A stretch of DNA of 64,000 bases, from positions 23,909,803 through 23,973,802 of the forward strand of contig CM028339.1 in NCBI GenBank assembly GCA_016647705.1. Direction: 5' to 3'. This DNA is from Eucommia ulmoides. Lineage: Eukaryota; Streptophyta; Magnoliopsida; Garryales; Eucommiaceae. Below are positions 1 to 10,636 of the stretch, piece after piece (the stretch's first letter is position 1; each line of letters starts with the position of its first letter). Position numbers and translations under genes: made by a program. The notes below the pieces were generated by a model. The model worked only from the letters and a program-made list of their open reading frames with translations. It was not told the DNA's origin and searched no databases.

Positions 1-511
1 ATTGAAGAATTTTAATTTTCACCAGCTTTAGTCAATATAGTGTTGGATTAAGTGTAAGGGCAGATTTTGAGGGATAGTGATCATATTTTATAGATGTGTC
101 CTTTGAAAAATAAGAAAAAAATCATATGAAAATACTCTCTATGTTTTACAAATTTTTGACCTTTAATTTTGTGAGAAAGGGAGAAATTTTTTGAAGAAAA
201 ATTATTGATCTTTGTAGTGTGATTTTTTTTTTTTTTTTTTCTGAAAAAACAATCATTGTGATCATCTTTCAGATTTGAATTGCACTCAGCCTTTGGTGTC
301 AATCTTCAACAAATTCGGTAAAATATTTTTATTTAAATTTTTTATCGATCTTGATATTAAATTGGTGTCCTTATTTGATTAGATCAACCAAAATCTCTAT
401 GTGACGAACAATATATCTTTTATGACTTGATTGGTTATTTGTGAAACTCTTGATCTCAACATGACACTTTTTGAAGAGTTTATTTATTTAATAATCAACA
501 TAATTCTGTTA

Positions 512-551
<40 letters not shown>

Positions 552-1222
552 TGAGCTGTTAATTTTGAAAAACAAAAAAACGTTAATATAGCTCGCAAAC
601 CATGAATTGGATTTCTAATCTTATTCGAGTTAAACGATTTGATTGTTTTTATATGGAATACTTGAGAACTTGCTTATATTGATTATATCTTTCAGATTAT
701 TAACACTTGTATATCATTGATAAAATCTTGATTGTGTTAAAACTTCTATCATACTGAGTCAAATTGATTACATATGATCATTATAAGTATTAGTAGAAAC
801 TCTTACGAGAAAATAAACACTAACTGGGGAATTGTATTGTAACTCAAATTAGGGTGTTAGTTCAAGTAAGAGTTTTTGTTTTTGAGTTATTTCGAGTGTA
901 AGGACAATTTCACCCAAAAATGGTGTACGGGATTAGATTCTCACCTGGGAAAAGGATCAGATTTAATAGATTGAACTTTTCGTGAGAGCTTGGAAGAGTA
1001 GACGTAGGCAAGAGTTTCTTGCTCAACTACTATAAAAACTTGTGTATCATTGTATCTATCGTTTACTTTTGTGTGTATGCACGCTTATCTTGCCTAAACG
1101 TTCCCGCTAGTAGTAATATAAGTGACCTACCAAATTATAATGACTTGAAAAGGTTAGAAAACTTAGATAAACTTTAATCTATACCCAATTCACCTCCTGT
1201 TGGGTAGTTCTTTGGGTCAACA
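1..1222 (+). mobile_element. LTR copy B1 (3' part) of a copia-type element
   Basis: This is the downstream part of a long LTR whose start lies outside the window. It matches 3150-5030 almost base for base apart from a MITE and a hairpin found only in the second copy. It ends in TCAACA at 1222, followed by TGGTACCAAA at 1225, a degenerate form of the initiator-Met primer-binding site TGGTATCAGAG used by Ty1/copia elements. Just before the end lies a 'cacctcctgttgggtag' stretch like that closing the SIRE-type LTRs at 18.2, 22.7 and 27.3 kb. A (TA)n run sits at about 518-544. I see no coding region. Confidence 0.75.
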
Positions 1223-1310
1223 ACTGGTACCAAAACTATTTTAGCTGAACAGATAAAAAAACTGAGCAAGTCTATCAATCACACATGCCCTATCCGATTT
1301 TGAGGATGAT
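1223..1310 (+). mobile_element. 88-bp remnant internal region between LTRs B1 and B2
   Basis: This is all that separates the end of LTR B1 (TCAACA) from the start of LTR B2 (TGTTGACTG). It begins with the primer-binding-like TGGTACCAAA and ends with the weakly purine-rich GAGGATGAT just before the next LTR, where a polypurine tract would be. No gag or pol remains. The same short interior recurs at 5031-5100. Confidence 0.7.
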
Positions 1311-3263
1311 TGTTGACTGTAAGGGTGTGAACCCCATAGATTGGAATTTTGATGCTAACAAGATATTTGTAACTCATTCACTATAGTTCAATACACATTG
1401 ACTCTACAAGGACAAACACGAATCACACTTGTTCTTATGTGGCATATCATTTTTTATTTTATTTTTTAATTTATGTGTTTGGATTGCTTATAGATGTGTA
1501 AAAATAAAAGTAAGCCAACAAGGATTAAGAACATTAATTACAAAATAGGCTAAAATTGAAAGTTTGGGAAATCCGATCGACCAATACCCTAAAATAGTCA
1601 ACCGATTTAACCAATAGCCTTAAATGAATAGAAATATGCCTAAACTGGTTGATAGATAGCCATTCCCAGTTAACTAGTTATAGAAGTAGGATTTGAGCTA
1701 TATTGATTTTGAACAATTAATGAACCGGCCAACCTAGTCGGTCGACCAATTACACCAGTATTTTATTAAAAATAGCTAACCAAGAATATTGGTCAATCGA
1801 TTGATGAAATCGGTCAAACCAATTGTCGAGGTTGTTTAAACACGTTGAGCAAAAACACGAATTTGAGTATGAATTGAATACCAAATTAATTCAAATAAGT
1901 TTAGAATAGTAGTTAGGGTATTTCTATGGAAAGTCCCTTATTTTACCCTTAATTTAAAAAAAAAAAAAAAAAAAACCACACATAATTCCATAACAAAATA
2001 CTATATTTTCTGTGACAGACCTGATGGTGACAGACAAAATCGAATCAATCATTGTTTGAAATTAGTAGTCAGAGACTCAAACAGTGAGTTCTTCTATACT
2101 TCTATTTGTTCTTTGAATTTGATGTTTTGTTTTTTGATCTTTGATCTTTGATTTATGTATGGATTAGGATTTTGATTTCTATTTCAATTAAGGTTTTGAT
2201 TTCTGTTTCAATTAGAGTTTTTTTTTTATTTCACTTTCGATTAGGGTTTTGATTTCTGTTTTGCCTGAATCTACTTGAATCTCACCCGAACCGCAACCAA
2301 ACCCGCTCACCCGTACCCGCTCGTAATCCAATACACTCGCCCAACACCCGTTTCCAGCAACCATTCGGTCGAAATTGGGCCTGTAATTCCTCACCTGAAC
2401 ATGTTTAGGTTGGGTGTCGGGTGACCCAGTTTACCACACCAGACCCATGCACACACCTATTTATTTTATATTAACTTGATAATTAGGTTTACACATGTTG
2501 CACTTTATAATTTGAAAATCATAATTATGTGGCATCAATATGTGTAGATATATCCCTTTCTTGGGATAAGAAGTTTGGTGCTCCAAACATGTTTAAACTT
2601 GTTAAAATTTCACATTTTGTCCAAAACGATAAACTAAATTGGAAAATAATAAGTTTTTCTTAAATGAAATAGGCTAATTTTAAAAAGGTGTTAACGGTGT
2701 TTTAAAGTTGTTAAAGCTTAAATAGTCGACCGAGTGTAATGGTCAGTTCACCGATTCAAACATAGGGTCTTAGATATTGAATTTGATTAAAAGTTAGTTA
2801 ACTGATTGGCAATAACCAGTTGATCGACTTAGACATAAAGGCTTTAGGGTTTCCAATCGAGTCAACCATCCGAAGCAGATTTGATGTTATTTTTGAACTT
2901 TTTTGTCAAATCCTTGGATCGTTTTTTGCAATTAATTATTTAAAATTATATTTCCAAATATTCCAAAATTAGTTATTATTTATTTGGAATATATTTTCAA
3001 AGGATTTTATGTGAGGAATATCTATTTAAAAATGATTTTTGATTACATGTTTTTTGACCCCTGCTGATTTCTTAGTCTCATTGACTTACTCTATTTATGG
3101 AGCACATTTTTAATTAATCTATAAATGTATGGAAGGCAGGGTTAGATCCATTGAAGAATTTTAATTTTCACCAGCTTTAGTCTATATAGTGTTGGATTAA
3201 GTGTAAGGGAAGATTTTGAGGGACTGTGATCATATTTTATAGACGTGTCCTCTGAAAAACAAG

Positions 3264-3444
3264 AAAAAATTTAAATAAAAATATTTTACCAAATTTGTTG
3301 AAGATTGACACCAAAGGTTGAGTGCAATTTAAATCCGAAAGATAATCACAATGATTTTTTTTTTATCTTTCGGATTTAAATTGCACTCAACCTTTGGTGT
3401 CAATCTTCAACAAATTTGGTAAAATATTTTTATTTAAATTTTTT
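3264..3444. repeat. Perfect 80-bp inverted repeat (hairpin) inside LTR B2
   Basis: Bases 3264-3343 are the exact reverse complement of 3365-3444, with a 21-base T-rich loop. The right arm is normal LTR sequence and matches 265-350 of copy B1 with a few differences. The left arm is absent from B1, where unrelated AT-rich sequence lies at about 112-264. The left arm is therefore a local inverted copy of the right arm. A transcript of either strand would fold into an 80-bp duplex. Confidence 0.9.
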
Positions 3445-3898
3445 ATCGATCTTGATATTAAATTGGTGTCCTTATTTGATTAGATCTACCAAAATCTATA
3501 TGTGACCAACAATATATCTTTTATGACTTGATTGGTTATTTGTGAAACTCTTGATCTCAACATGACACTTTTTGAAGTGTTTCTTTATTTAATAATCAAC
3601 ATAATTCTGTAAATTTATATATATATTGAGCTGTTAATTTTGAAAAACAAAAAAACTTTAATATAGCTCGCAAACCATGAATTGGATTTCTAATCTTATT
3701 CGAGTTTAACGATTTGATTGTTTTTATATGAAATACTTGAGAACTTGCTTAGATTGATTATATCTTTCAGATTATTAACACTTGTATATCATTGATAAAA
3801 TCTTGATTGTGTTAAAACTTCTATCATACTGAGTCAAATTGATTACATATGATCATTATAAATATTAGTAGAAACACTTACGAGAAAACAAACACTAA

Positions 3899-4629
3899 GG
3901 GCATGTTTGATAAAAAAATTAAGTGCTTAAAACTGATTATACTAAGTACTTAATTAATTAAGTTTGTTTGATAAATATAATTAGTATAACTTAAATAATT
4001 AAGTTAACTTAAAAATTAAGTCATAATGTGAGTAAAAAATTAAGTCAAAGTCTCTTCATTTATTTCATTTTGCTTAATGCACTCCATTATTTCTCAATTA
4101 AAAATAAATAAATATATGTTTTAACTATTTTACCCTTAATTCCCTATGAGGGTTTAATTAGAGTTAGGATTAATGAGAATTGAATTAATTTTGAATTATT
4201 TTATGGTTTTAATTTTATTTTATATTTAAATTATTGTTATAATTTAATTTAAGCAATCAAATTACATAAAAAAAAACCATAATATTTACATATTTTTGAG
4301 TTAATTTCTACTTTTAATTTTAATATATATTTTTTTTAAAATGGCACCCTAATTTTATTGTTTTGTTCTCAATTTTTTATTTTTTATTTTTTATTTTTTT
4401 ATTTTTTTTTTCCACATTATCTTGATTCAAAAGTAGTTATGTAAATTAAACTATTTTCAGCATACAAATTTTGTACTTATCAAACAAATAAAAAAAATTC
4501 AACACTTAAATTTTCAGCACAATTTTATCAAACAACCTTCTTAAATTTTCAGTACTTAAAATTTTAACACTTAATTTTCAGGATTTAAATTTTCAGCACT
4601 TAAAAATTAAGTCGTTATCAAACGAGCCC
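3899..4629. mobile_element. 731-bp MITE, PIF/Harbinger-like, with TAA target duplication
   Basis: The element begins GGGCATGTTTGATAA and ends TTATCAAACGAGCCC, which form 15-bp terminal inverted repeats with two mismatches. TAA flanks it on both sides (3896-3898 and 4630-4632). LTR copy B1 is uninterrupted at the matching point (near 826-832), so the empty site is present in the same window. The interior is AT-rich and non-coding, with repeated 'cacttaaattttcag' motifs near the right end. The TIR and 3-bp target duplication fit Tourist-type MITEs of the PIF/Harbinger superfamily. Confidence 0.85.
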
Positions 4630-5030
4630 TAAGTGAGGAATTGTATTGTAACTCAAATTAGGGTGTTAGTTTAAGTAAGAGTTTTGGTTTTTGAGTTATT
4701 TTGAGTGTAAGGACAATTTCACCCAAAAATTGTGTACGGGATTAGATTCTCACCTGGGAAAAGGATCAGATTTAATACATTGAATTTTTTGTGAGAGCTC
4801 GGAAGAGTAGACGTAGGCAAGAGTTTCTTGCTCAACTACTATAAAAACTTGTGTGTCATTGTATCTATCATTTACTCTTGTGTGTATGCACACTTATCTT
4901 GCTTAAACGTTCCCGCTAGTAGTAATATAAGTGACCTACCAAATTATAATGACTTGAAGAGGTTAGAAAACTTAGATAAACTTTAATCTACCTAATTCAC
5001 CTCCTGCTGGGGTAGTACTTTGGGTCAACA

Positions 5031-5100
5031 ACTGGTACCAAAACTATTTTAGTTGAACAGATAAAAAAAATTGAGCTAGTCATCTGATTTTGAGGATGAT
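5031..5100 (+). mobile_element. 70-bp remnant internal region between LTRs B2 and B3
   Basis: It starts with the same TGGTACCAAA primer-binding-like site and ends with the same GAGGATGAT before the LTR start TGTTGACCG. Compared with 1223-1310 it lacks about 18 bases in the middle. The shared deletion junction shows that the interior had already collapsed before the units were duplicated. Confidence 0.7.
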
Positions 5101-5764
5101 TGTTGACCGTAAGGGTGTGAACCCCATAGATTGGAATTTTGATGCTAACAAGATATTTGTAACTCATTCACTGTAGTTCAATACACATTGACTCTACAAG
5201 GACAAACACGAATCACACTTGTTCTTATGTGGCATATCATTTTTTTTTTAATTTATATGTAATTGGATTGCTCATAGATGTGTAAAAATAAAAGTAAGCT
5301 GACAAAGATTAAGAACACTAATTACAAAATAGGCTAAAATTGAAAGTTTGGGAAATCCGATCGACTAATACCCTAAAATAGTCAACCGATTTAACCAATA
5401 GCCTTAAATGAATAGAAATCAACCTAACCTAGTTGATAGACAGTCATTCCCAGTTAACTGATTATAGAAGTAGGATTTGAGTTATATTGATTTTGAACAA
5501 CTAATCAACCGGCCAACCTAGTCAGTCAACCAATTACACCAGTATGTTATTAAAAATAGCTAACCAAGAATATTAGTCAACGATTGATGAAATCGGTCAA
5601 ACCAATTGTCGAGGTTGTTTAAACACGTTGAGTAAAAACACGAATTTGAGTATGAATTGAATACCAAATTAATTCAAATAAGTTTAGAATAGTAGTTAGG
5701 GTATTTCTATAACAAGTCCCTTATTTTACCCTTAATTTTAAAAAAAAAAGAAACCACACATAAT
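5101..5764 (+). mobile_element. LTR copy B3, truncated
   Basis: This matches 1311-1994 closely, from TGTTGACCG through the A-rich run and 'ccacacataatt'. The match stops abruptly at 5764, so the rest of the LTR is deleted or displaced by another insertion. Confidence 0.75.
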
Positions 5765-6795
5765 TGTTACTTGTGTTTTAGTCCTGCACATTAAAAAAAC
5801 GTGGAAGGCTCAATACATGCGCTACACTCTCGCAATTACATGTATCTATTTTTGTGTGTAAAATATTTGTCAAATATAACAATTATTACACAATTACATG
5901 TAACATAGTTACATGTAATTTGTAACATGTAACTAATATTATATAGATACATGTAACTAATATTACACATATGTGAGCACATTCGGGACTAATAAGCAAA
6001 CAAAAACTAATTTAAGGGACTAAATCAAAACTTATGTTTTAAATGGGACTAATAGAATATTACACTCGCTATTTGGGACCAATCACCAATTATCCCTATT
6101 AATTAAACCTTTTGGAATTCAATTAATTATTTTTAATTAAGAGACAAAACGAATCGGTAAATGTTTGAATATAAACTTTCCATTTTTTATGCCCTAAACG
6201 TAGTCTTTTTCCTTGCTACTTGTCTCCCAATGATAAATTATTCAAATTGAATTAATTAATAGAATGTTGTAAGGGTGAGATATCATCTGATTATTTGCTA
6301 CTAATGTTCATATCATTAAACACATTGGATTTATTCCAAAACAATGCTCAATTGCTCATATCTAAGCTGCATAAAAGGGGATCTAGAACACCTCTTGTTT
6401 ACATATGGGTTTTGATGATGTCAATATTAGTGATGCAATATGTGTTTTGATGATATAAATATTAGTGATGTAATGATGACATTACATTAATAATATTATT
6501 AGACACAAATTATATGTTTCAATGATTTTAGATTGACTTATACCTTGCGTGTGCTAACAAGTATGATATTTTAAGTGCAATTATTAAGATTTAATTATAC
6601 TTTGTGTGTGGTAACTATTCTTGAATTTTTAATGTAAAGTGTAGATATAATCTCGATATCAAGATTACAAGATCTGGTCCCATTAATCTTTTATTTATTT
6701 TTGAGTGCTTGATGTATCTAATTTCAATATACAATTATCTCTTATTTTATTTCTTTATAAGAATGTGAAATGTTAACCCTCCCTCAATAAAGTTG
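5765..6795. other. AT-rich non-coding stretch with ACATGTAA repeats
   Basis: No reading frame or known element is recognisable. Between about 5850 and 5970 the palindromic word TTACATGTAA and variants such as ACATGTAACTAATATTA recur about six times. Phrases of the type 'gggactaaatcaaa' near 5990-6090 are common in old plant non-coding repeats. A short direct repeat built on 'gttttgatgat' lies at 6410-6480. Confidence 0.5.
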
Positions 6796-7605
6796 TGACA
6801 CACCGTGGATTTCGATAGTGGAAGAAGTAGAGAATTGGGAAGAAGGTGAAAACAAGTTTCACTCCTTCCTTTCTAAATCATCTAAATCCATTCATTTTGA
6901 AAATGATTTTTCAAGGGATTTTCTAGGCGTCGGTTTTAAAAAACTTCTTGGGCCAAGATTTTTGTTAAAAATGGAGTCGCCACCTAGCATATGGTTAAAT
7001 AATGTGTTAGGCCACCGGAATTTTGGAAATTCATTTTTCCTTTTGAAATGACATGTGTTTTGACTTGCATAGGTCTATGTACTAGAGATAATCTTTAAGT
7101 TCAGGAGTCGATTATTCTCGGGGAAAGTTTTAGACACTCCAAGACATCTGTCCAAAGACGGTACCTCAGTCTAAATAAATATTTACTGTTAAATACTATC
7201 CAAGCAGTTTTCTTTGATTACCTGAACAAGAATAATTCCCCTCTTTTAAAGTTTTTGTTCTTTTTATGTATTTTTGACATGCAGCAACACCCAATAATAG
7301 TTTATAAATAGACCGATATGTAAATATTCAAGTTATACTAAATGAAATGCAAACTAAGACTAAGTTATTTGGATATGCGACTAAAACCACATGTGGGTTG
7401 CCTACGTATCTGGAATGAGAAGCAGGTCCTTATGTAGTTCGTTCTGGTTAGGCTAAAGGATGTGGATTATTATTAGAGGTGTAACCGAACCCTTAAGGGC
7501 TGCCTACATACTTTGGGTGGTTACCAAAGATTAGATCAGATGTAGTTCATTATTATTTCGTTTAAAACTAAATTTATTATTAAAGGCATGACCGAACTCT
7601 TATGG
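6796..7605 (-). mobile_element. 3' LTR part of a minus-strand Tat/Ogre-type element
   Basis: The segment is clearly related to 27482-28400 in the same orientation. Shared landmarks are GAGTCGCCAC near 6975, the 'ctaggtcaccg'-type block near 7005, 'gacggtacctcag' near 7160, and two copies of a block with 'tgcctac(g/a)ta' at about 7400 and 7500. Read on the minus strand it is the downstream part of an LTR that ends ...GTGTGTCA at 6796. No primer-binding site follows, which fits a 3' rather than a 5' LTR. The upstream part of the LTR is missing beyond about 7605. Confidence 0.65.
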
Positions 7606-7643
7606 GCTAGGCAGAAGGGCGTGGGAGCTAGATGATCGTCTTA

Positions 7644-8344
7644 GGCCCCGTTTGGTTAGTGTTCCCAACCAAACCCAACCTAACCCAACCCAAAAATTTT
7701 GGGTTTGATTTTTGGGAACGTGTTTGGTAAACACAAAACTCAATCCAACCCAACCCAAAAAATAGGAATTGATTCTCAAAATCCTAAAGAAACCAGAAAC
7801 AAAAAAAAGTTGTTTCTTTTTATGTCCAAAAAACTCAATCCAAAGTTCTCAACTTCTGACTTCATCTGCCGGCCGACCACCACCATCCGCCGCCGTCTGC
7901 CGCCACCGGCCACCATCTGGAGACTATCGCCGGCGACCGACCGCCATCTCTGGCCACCGTTAGGCGACCGCCGCCATCTCTGGCCACCTTCGGTGACCTT
8001 CCGCTGCCGTCGGCCACCTCCGGTAACCGTCAGGGCCGCCGGCGTCCACCTCCGGCGATTGTCGCTGGCCATCCGGCCACCGCCGCCGGCTGACACCACC
8101 GCTGGCGCCGGTGTCAGGCCACCGTCTGACACCACCAGTGCCGCCGCCAAACAAAAAAAAAATAAAAAAATAAATAGTTTTAGGATAAAATCATTACCAA
8201 ACATATTCTGTTCTCAGTACAAAACAAGAATTGTCGTTACCAAACGCAATTCTGTTCCCAAAATTCTCAACCCAACCCAATTCAACTCAACCCAACTCAT
8301 TCCAGTTGGGTTCAGAAAAGTGGAAACACTAACCAAACGCCACC
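7644..8344. mobile_element. 701-bp foldback TIR element with a GC-rich CCG core
   Basis: Terminal inverted repeats are visible: GGCCCCGTTTGGTTAGTG at the left, and CACTAACCAAACGCCACC at the right. A second inverted pair built on 'gtttggtaa' and 'ttaccaaac' lies just inside. The flanks are TTA and TTG, which could be a decayed 3-bp target duplication of the PIF/Harbinger kind. The core (about 7870-8150) is strikingly GC-rich for this window, made of degenerate CCGCC/GGCCACC words. Long frames across it on both strands are low-complexity Pro/Arg/Gly translations and are not called as genes. Confidence 0.65.
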
Positions 8345-8348
8345 TTGG

Positions 8349-9190
8349 TTGCTTCATTGCTACATGAGACACTGTTCCCTAGGAAGGGAAGTGATTTCTT
8401 AGCCTGGATGATCTTTCTAGATGAGAGTATATTTGTTGATTCATCCTGCCAGATAGTACCTTTCGTATTGGCAGAGTTGTACTGGTCGCTGACTACTTGT
8501 CGGGGGATGACTACTATTTCTTTGGGAGTTGCGCGCTACTACAGATATGGATAATTTCTCATCTAATTAGGCTACCCATGGCGGCCTGGTGCACATATGA
8601 TTCGATAGTATACCAGGTATGTTCTCAATTCTCTCAAATCACGTAGCGTTTCAATTACCCACCAGATTAGGCATTACTTTTGTTAGAGATGGTAAGCTCT
8701 GAGGTAGTATGGACTACGATGCATACGATGTCGATCGGTATTTATTCAAATTGCGTGGACTTGCCTCTCATACCTCTATTAGGATTTCGAGGCTACGTCC
8801 CCTATATTCCCAGTCTCTTACTTCGTCAGTTCGGCAAAACTTAGCATATTCCGTTGATTGATGGGACGATTGCTGCCTTTTTTACTTTCGAGTTAGGGGA
8901 CGGGTTAGAGATACAGTGATTTATGCTTAGTGGGACCGTCATCGCTTGACATCTGATGGGATTTTCTTCTTAGCACATCCATTGGCAGTGATAGAGTATA
9001 TGATCTGGATGGACCCTTACTATCGTCTTGTGGTCTCACTGATCGTTGAAATATCTATGGACCAGGCTCCTTCTTTGTTGGCGGAAGAAGCTCCACCTGC
9101 CTCAAACTATCCTTCCACTTTCACCCTGATCTACTCTTGCGTAGAGTCTCCAGATTACGTGCGATTCTTGCGCTCGTCTCTTACTCTCTA
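8349..9190 (+). pseudogene. Degenerate DUF7745 / plant-mobile-domain-like antisense ORF of a Tat element
   Basis: Shifting between frames, the plus strand gives blocks in the order of the DUF7745-type domain often seen in plant retrotransposon proteins. These are LAELYWSLTTCRG near 8470-8510, a segment with LLQIW and SHL near 8535-8565, then IPLLGFRGYVPYIPS followed by LLLRQFG near 8770-8840, and finally EYMIW near 8995. Several stops and frame changes interrupt it, for example after RQFGKT, so it cannot be expressed as one protein. It lies on the plus strand between minus-strand internal sequence and a minus-strand 3' LTR. Tat-lineage elements are known to carry antisense reading frames with plant-mobile-type domains at that position. 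The domain name rests on remembered conserved blocks and the antisense role on position. Confidence 0.65.
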
Positions 9191-10600
9191 ATTATATGGA
9201 ATCGACTAGTTTAATTGGATCTGTTTGTTTTTTAGCTTTGTATTGTACTAGTAGTTTTGATTTGTTCTCGGTGTGCGACATTTTTATTTTATTTTTTTAT
9301 TTTATGTTTGTCTTATTGTAAAATTTTAGATTGGTAATCTTTGTCTAGGTATTATTGTGCTTTTGTTGTATATGAATTACCGTTATCTTTTATGATTCTG
9401 CATTTGAGAAAGATTGAGTACCCTTTTGCCTTTAGATATCTTAAAGTAACCTTCGCTATAAGACAAAAGAGAGAAAGGTCACCAACGTTTACTTGGAATT
9501 TCCTTTGGGCTCAGGGATCTTGGTAACGGGAAAACCTATCTTCTTTCAATTGACATAAACTTGGATTCGTGATTACGCTTCCTTCTTCTAGTGTTCTTTG
9601 TTCCTTTTTATCTGGTTCTCTAATCATTGCGGTAGTAGATCGTCTTAGGTTTATTTCTATCCTTTTCGCTATTCCTAGATTGTCTTTAGTTAAAATTTTG
9701 GTGTTTTACCTTATAGTCCTTGTCGCACCTTTGTATAAAGCCCTCTTTATCTCTTACAAGATTATTTAGTTAAAGTATGCTTTTTAATTTTCTTATTCTT
9801 TTATTCAAAAGTTGGTTTCTCATCATAATATCTTACACCGGAAAAATTTGGGATATGGTAAAAATAGTTTTAACAGGAATTTAGAACAGTCACCCTAGTA
9901 GTTTGCTATCCGATATTATCTAATCCAATACCATCAAGTTTCGATATTTATCTAAGATTGCTATTTGTATTACCTTGGCCCTGAATGCTACCCGAGATTT
10001 CTTCAATGACTCTGCTTTACTTCTTCTGTCTTGGACTGAGAGTAGGAGGACTAGGCCTTCCTGAGATGACTCAGAGAAGAGAGAATAAAAGTGACAAAAA
10101 AACAGGTGTTAGTTACTGACTACTAACAATTTATTTATTTTTGGGTCTTGGCAGTGTTAAGAGAGTTTTTTTGTTATTTTCTTCACACCAGTAAATAGGA
10201 AGTCGTACTTCCTATATAATCTATGTAGCGAGTTTTGGGTAGTGATCCCGGTCTAGTTGGCCAAGTCACTAGGTGTTGAGACACCCCTACGACTTAATAC
10301 TCAGATTGTATAGAGAGCGTGATTCACCTAATGGCTTTTGCATTATCACTCAGTGTTTCAAAACTTTCTAAGACTGGTCTTTCTTATTTCTCTTAATACT
10401 TACTTGCAGAATTTTACATTTTTTTAGAGGATTAGGGTAATTTGAGTCGGTCTCGAGGTCTTTGATGGTTCTATCCTTATCCTGATTGTTTTACCCGTTT
10501 TGTCTGATATGGTTTATCGTTCTCTTCTAGTCTTAAATGTCTTCAATTATGTGAGGTTCTTCTTGTTTTTTTGTTTTAAGTAAGTTTTTTGTGGCATCTC
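9191..10600. other. Probable Tat internal sequence, no gene recognised
   Basis: This is a T-rich plus strand without a persuasive frame. It lies between the antisense DUF7745-like pseudogene and the minus-strand coding-like blocks, so it is probably internal sequence of the same decayed element. I see no protease, reverse transcriptase or integrase motif on either strand. Confidence 0.4.
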
Positions 10601-10636
10601 AGAATTGGTTATGTCTAGATAAAGTCTTAGCTTATG

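Larger units (their letters stand above)
1311..5030 (+). mobile_element. LTR copy B2, about 3.0 kb without its MITE
   Basis: This LTR starts TGTTGACTG at 1311 and ends TCAACA at 5030, so it has the TG...CA ends of an LTR. Its first 670 bases match 5101-5764 and its last 1.9 kb match 1-1222 plus inserts. The middle, about 1980-3150, has no second copy here. That middle holds a 'gattttgatttctg' repeat stretch at 2100-2260, a GC-richer segment with repeated CCCG at 2280-2440, and AT-rich DNA with no recognisable gene. Motifs such as GTCGACC and CGATCGACC recur, as in the SIRE-type LTRs further on. Confidence 0.75.

Noticed and set aside
7776-8204. 142-codon minus-strand frame (and overlapping plus-strand frames to 222 codons)
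   Set aside because: They cross the CCG-rich core of a TIR element on both strands; Gly/Arg/Pro-rich composition comes from the repeat, with no domain and no matching splice or start context.
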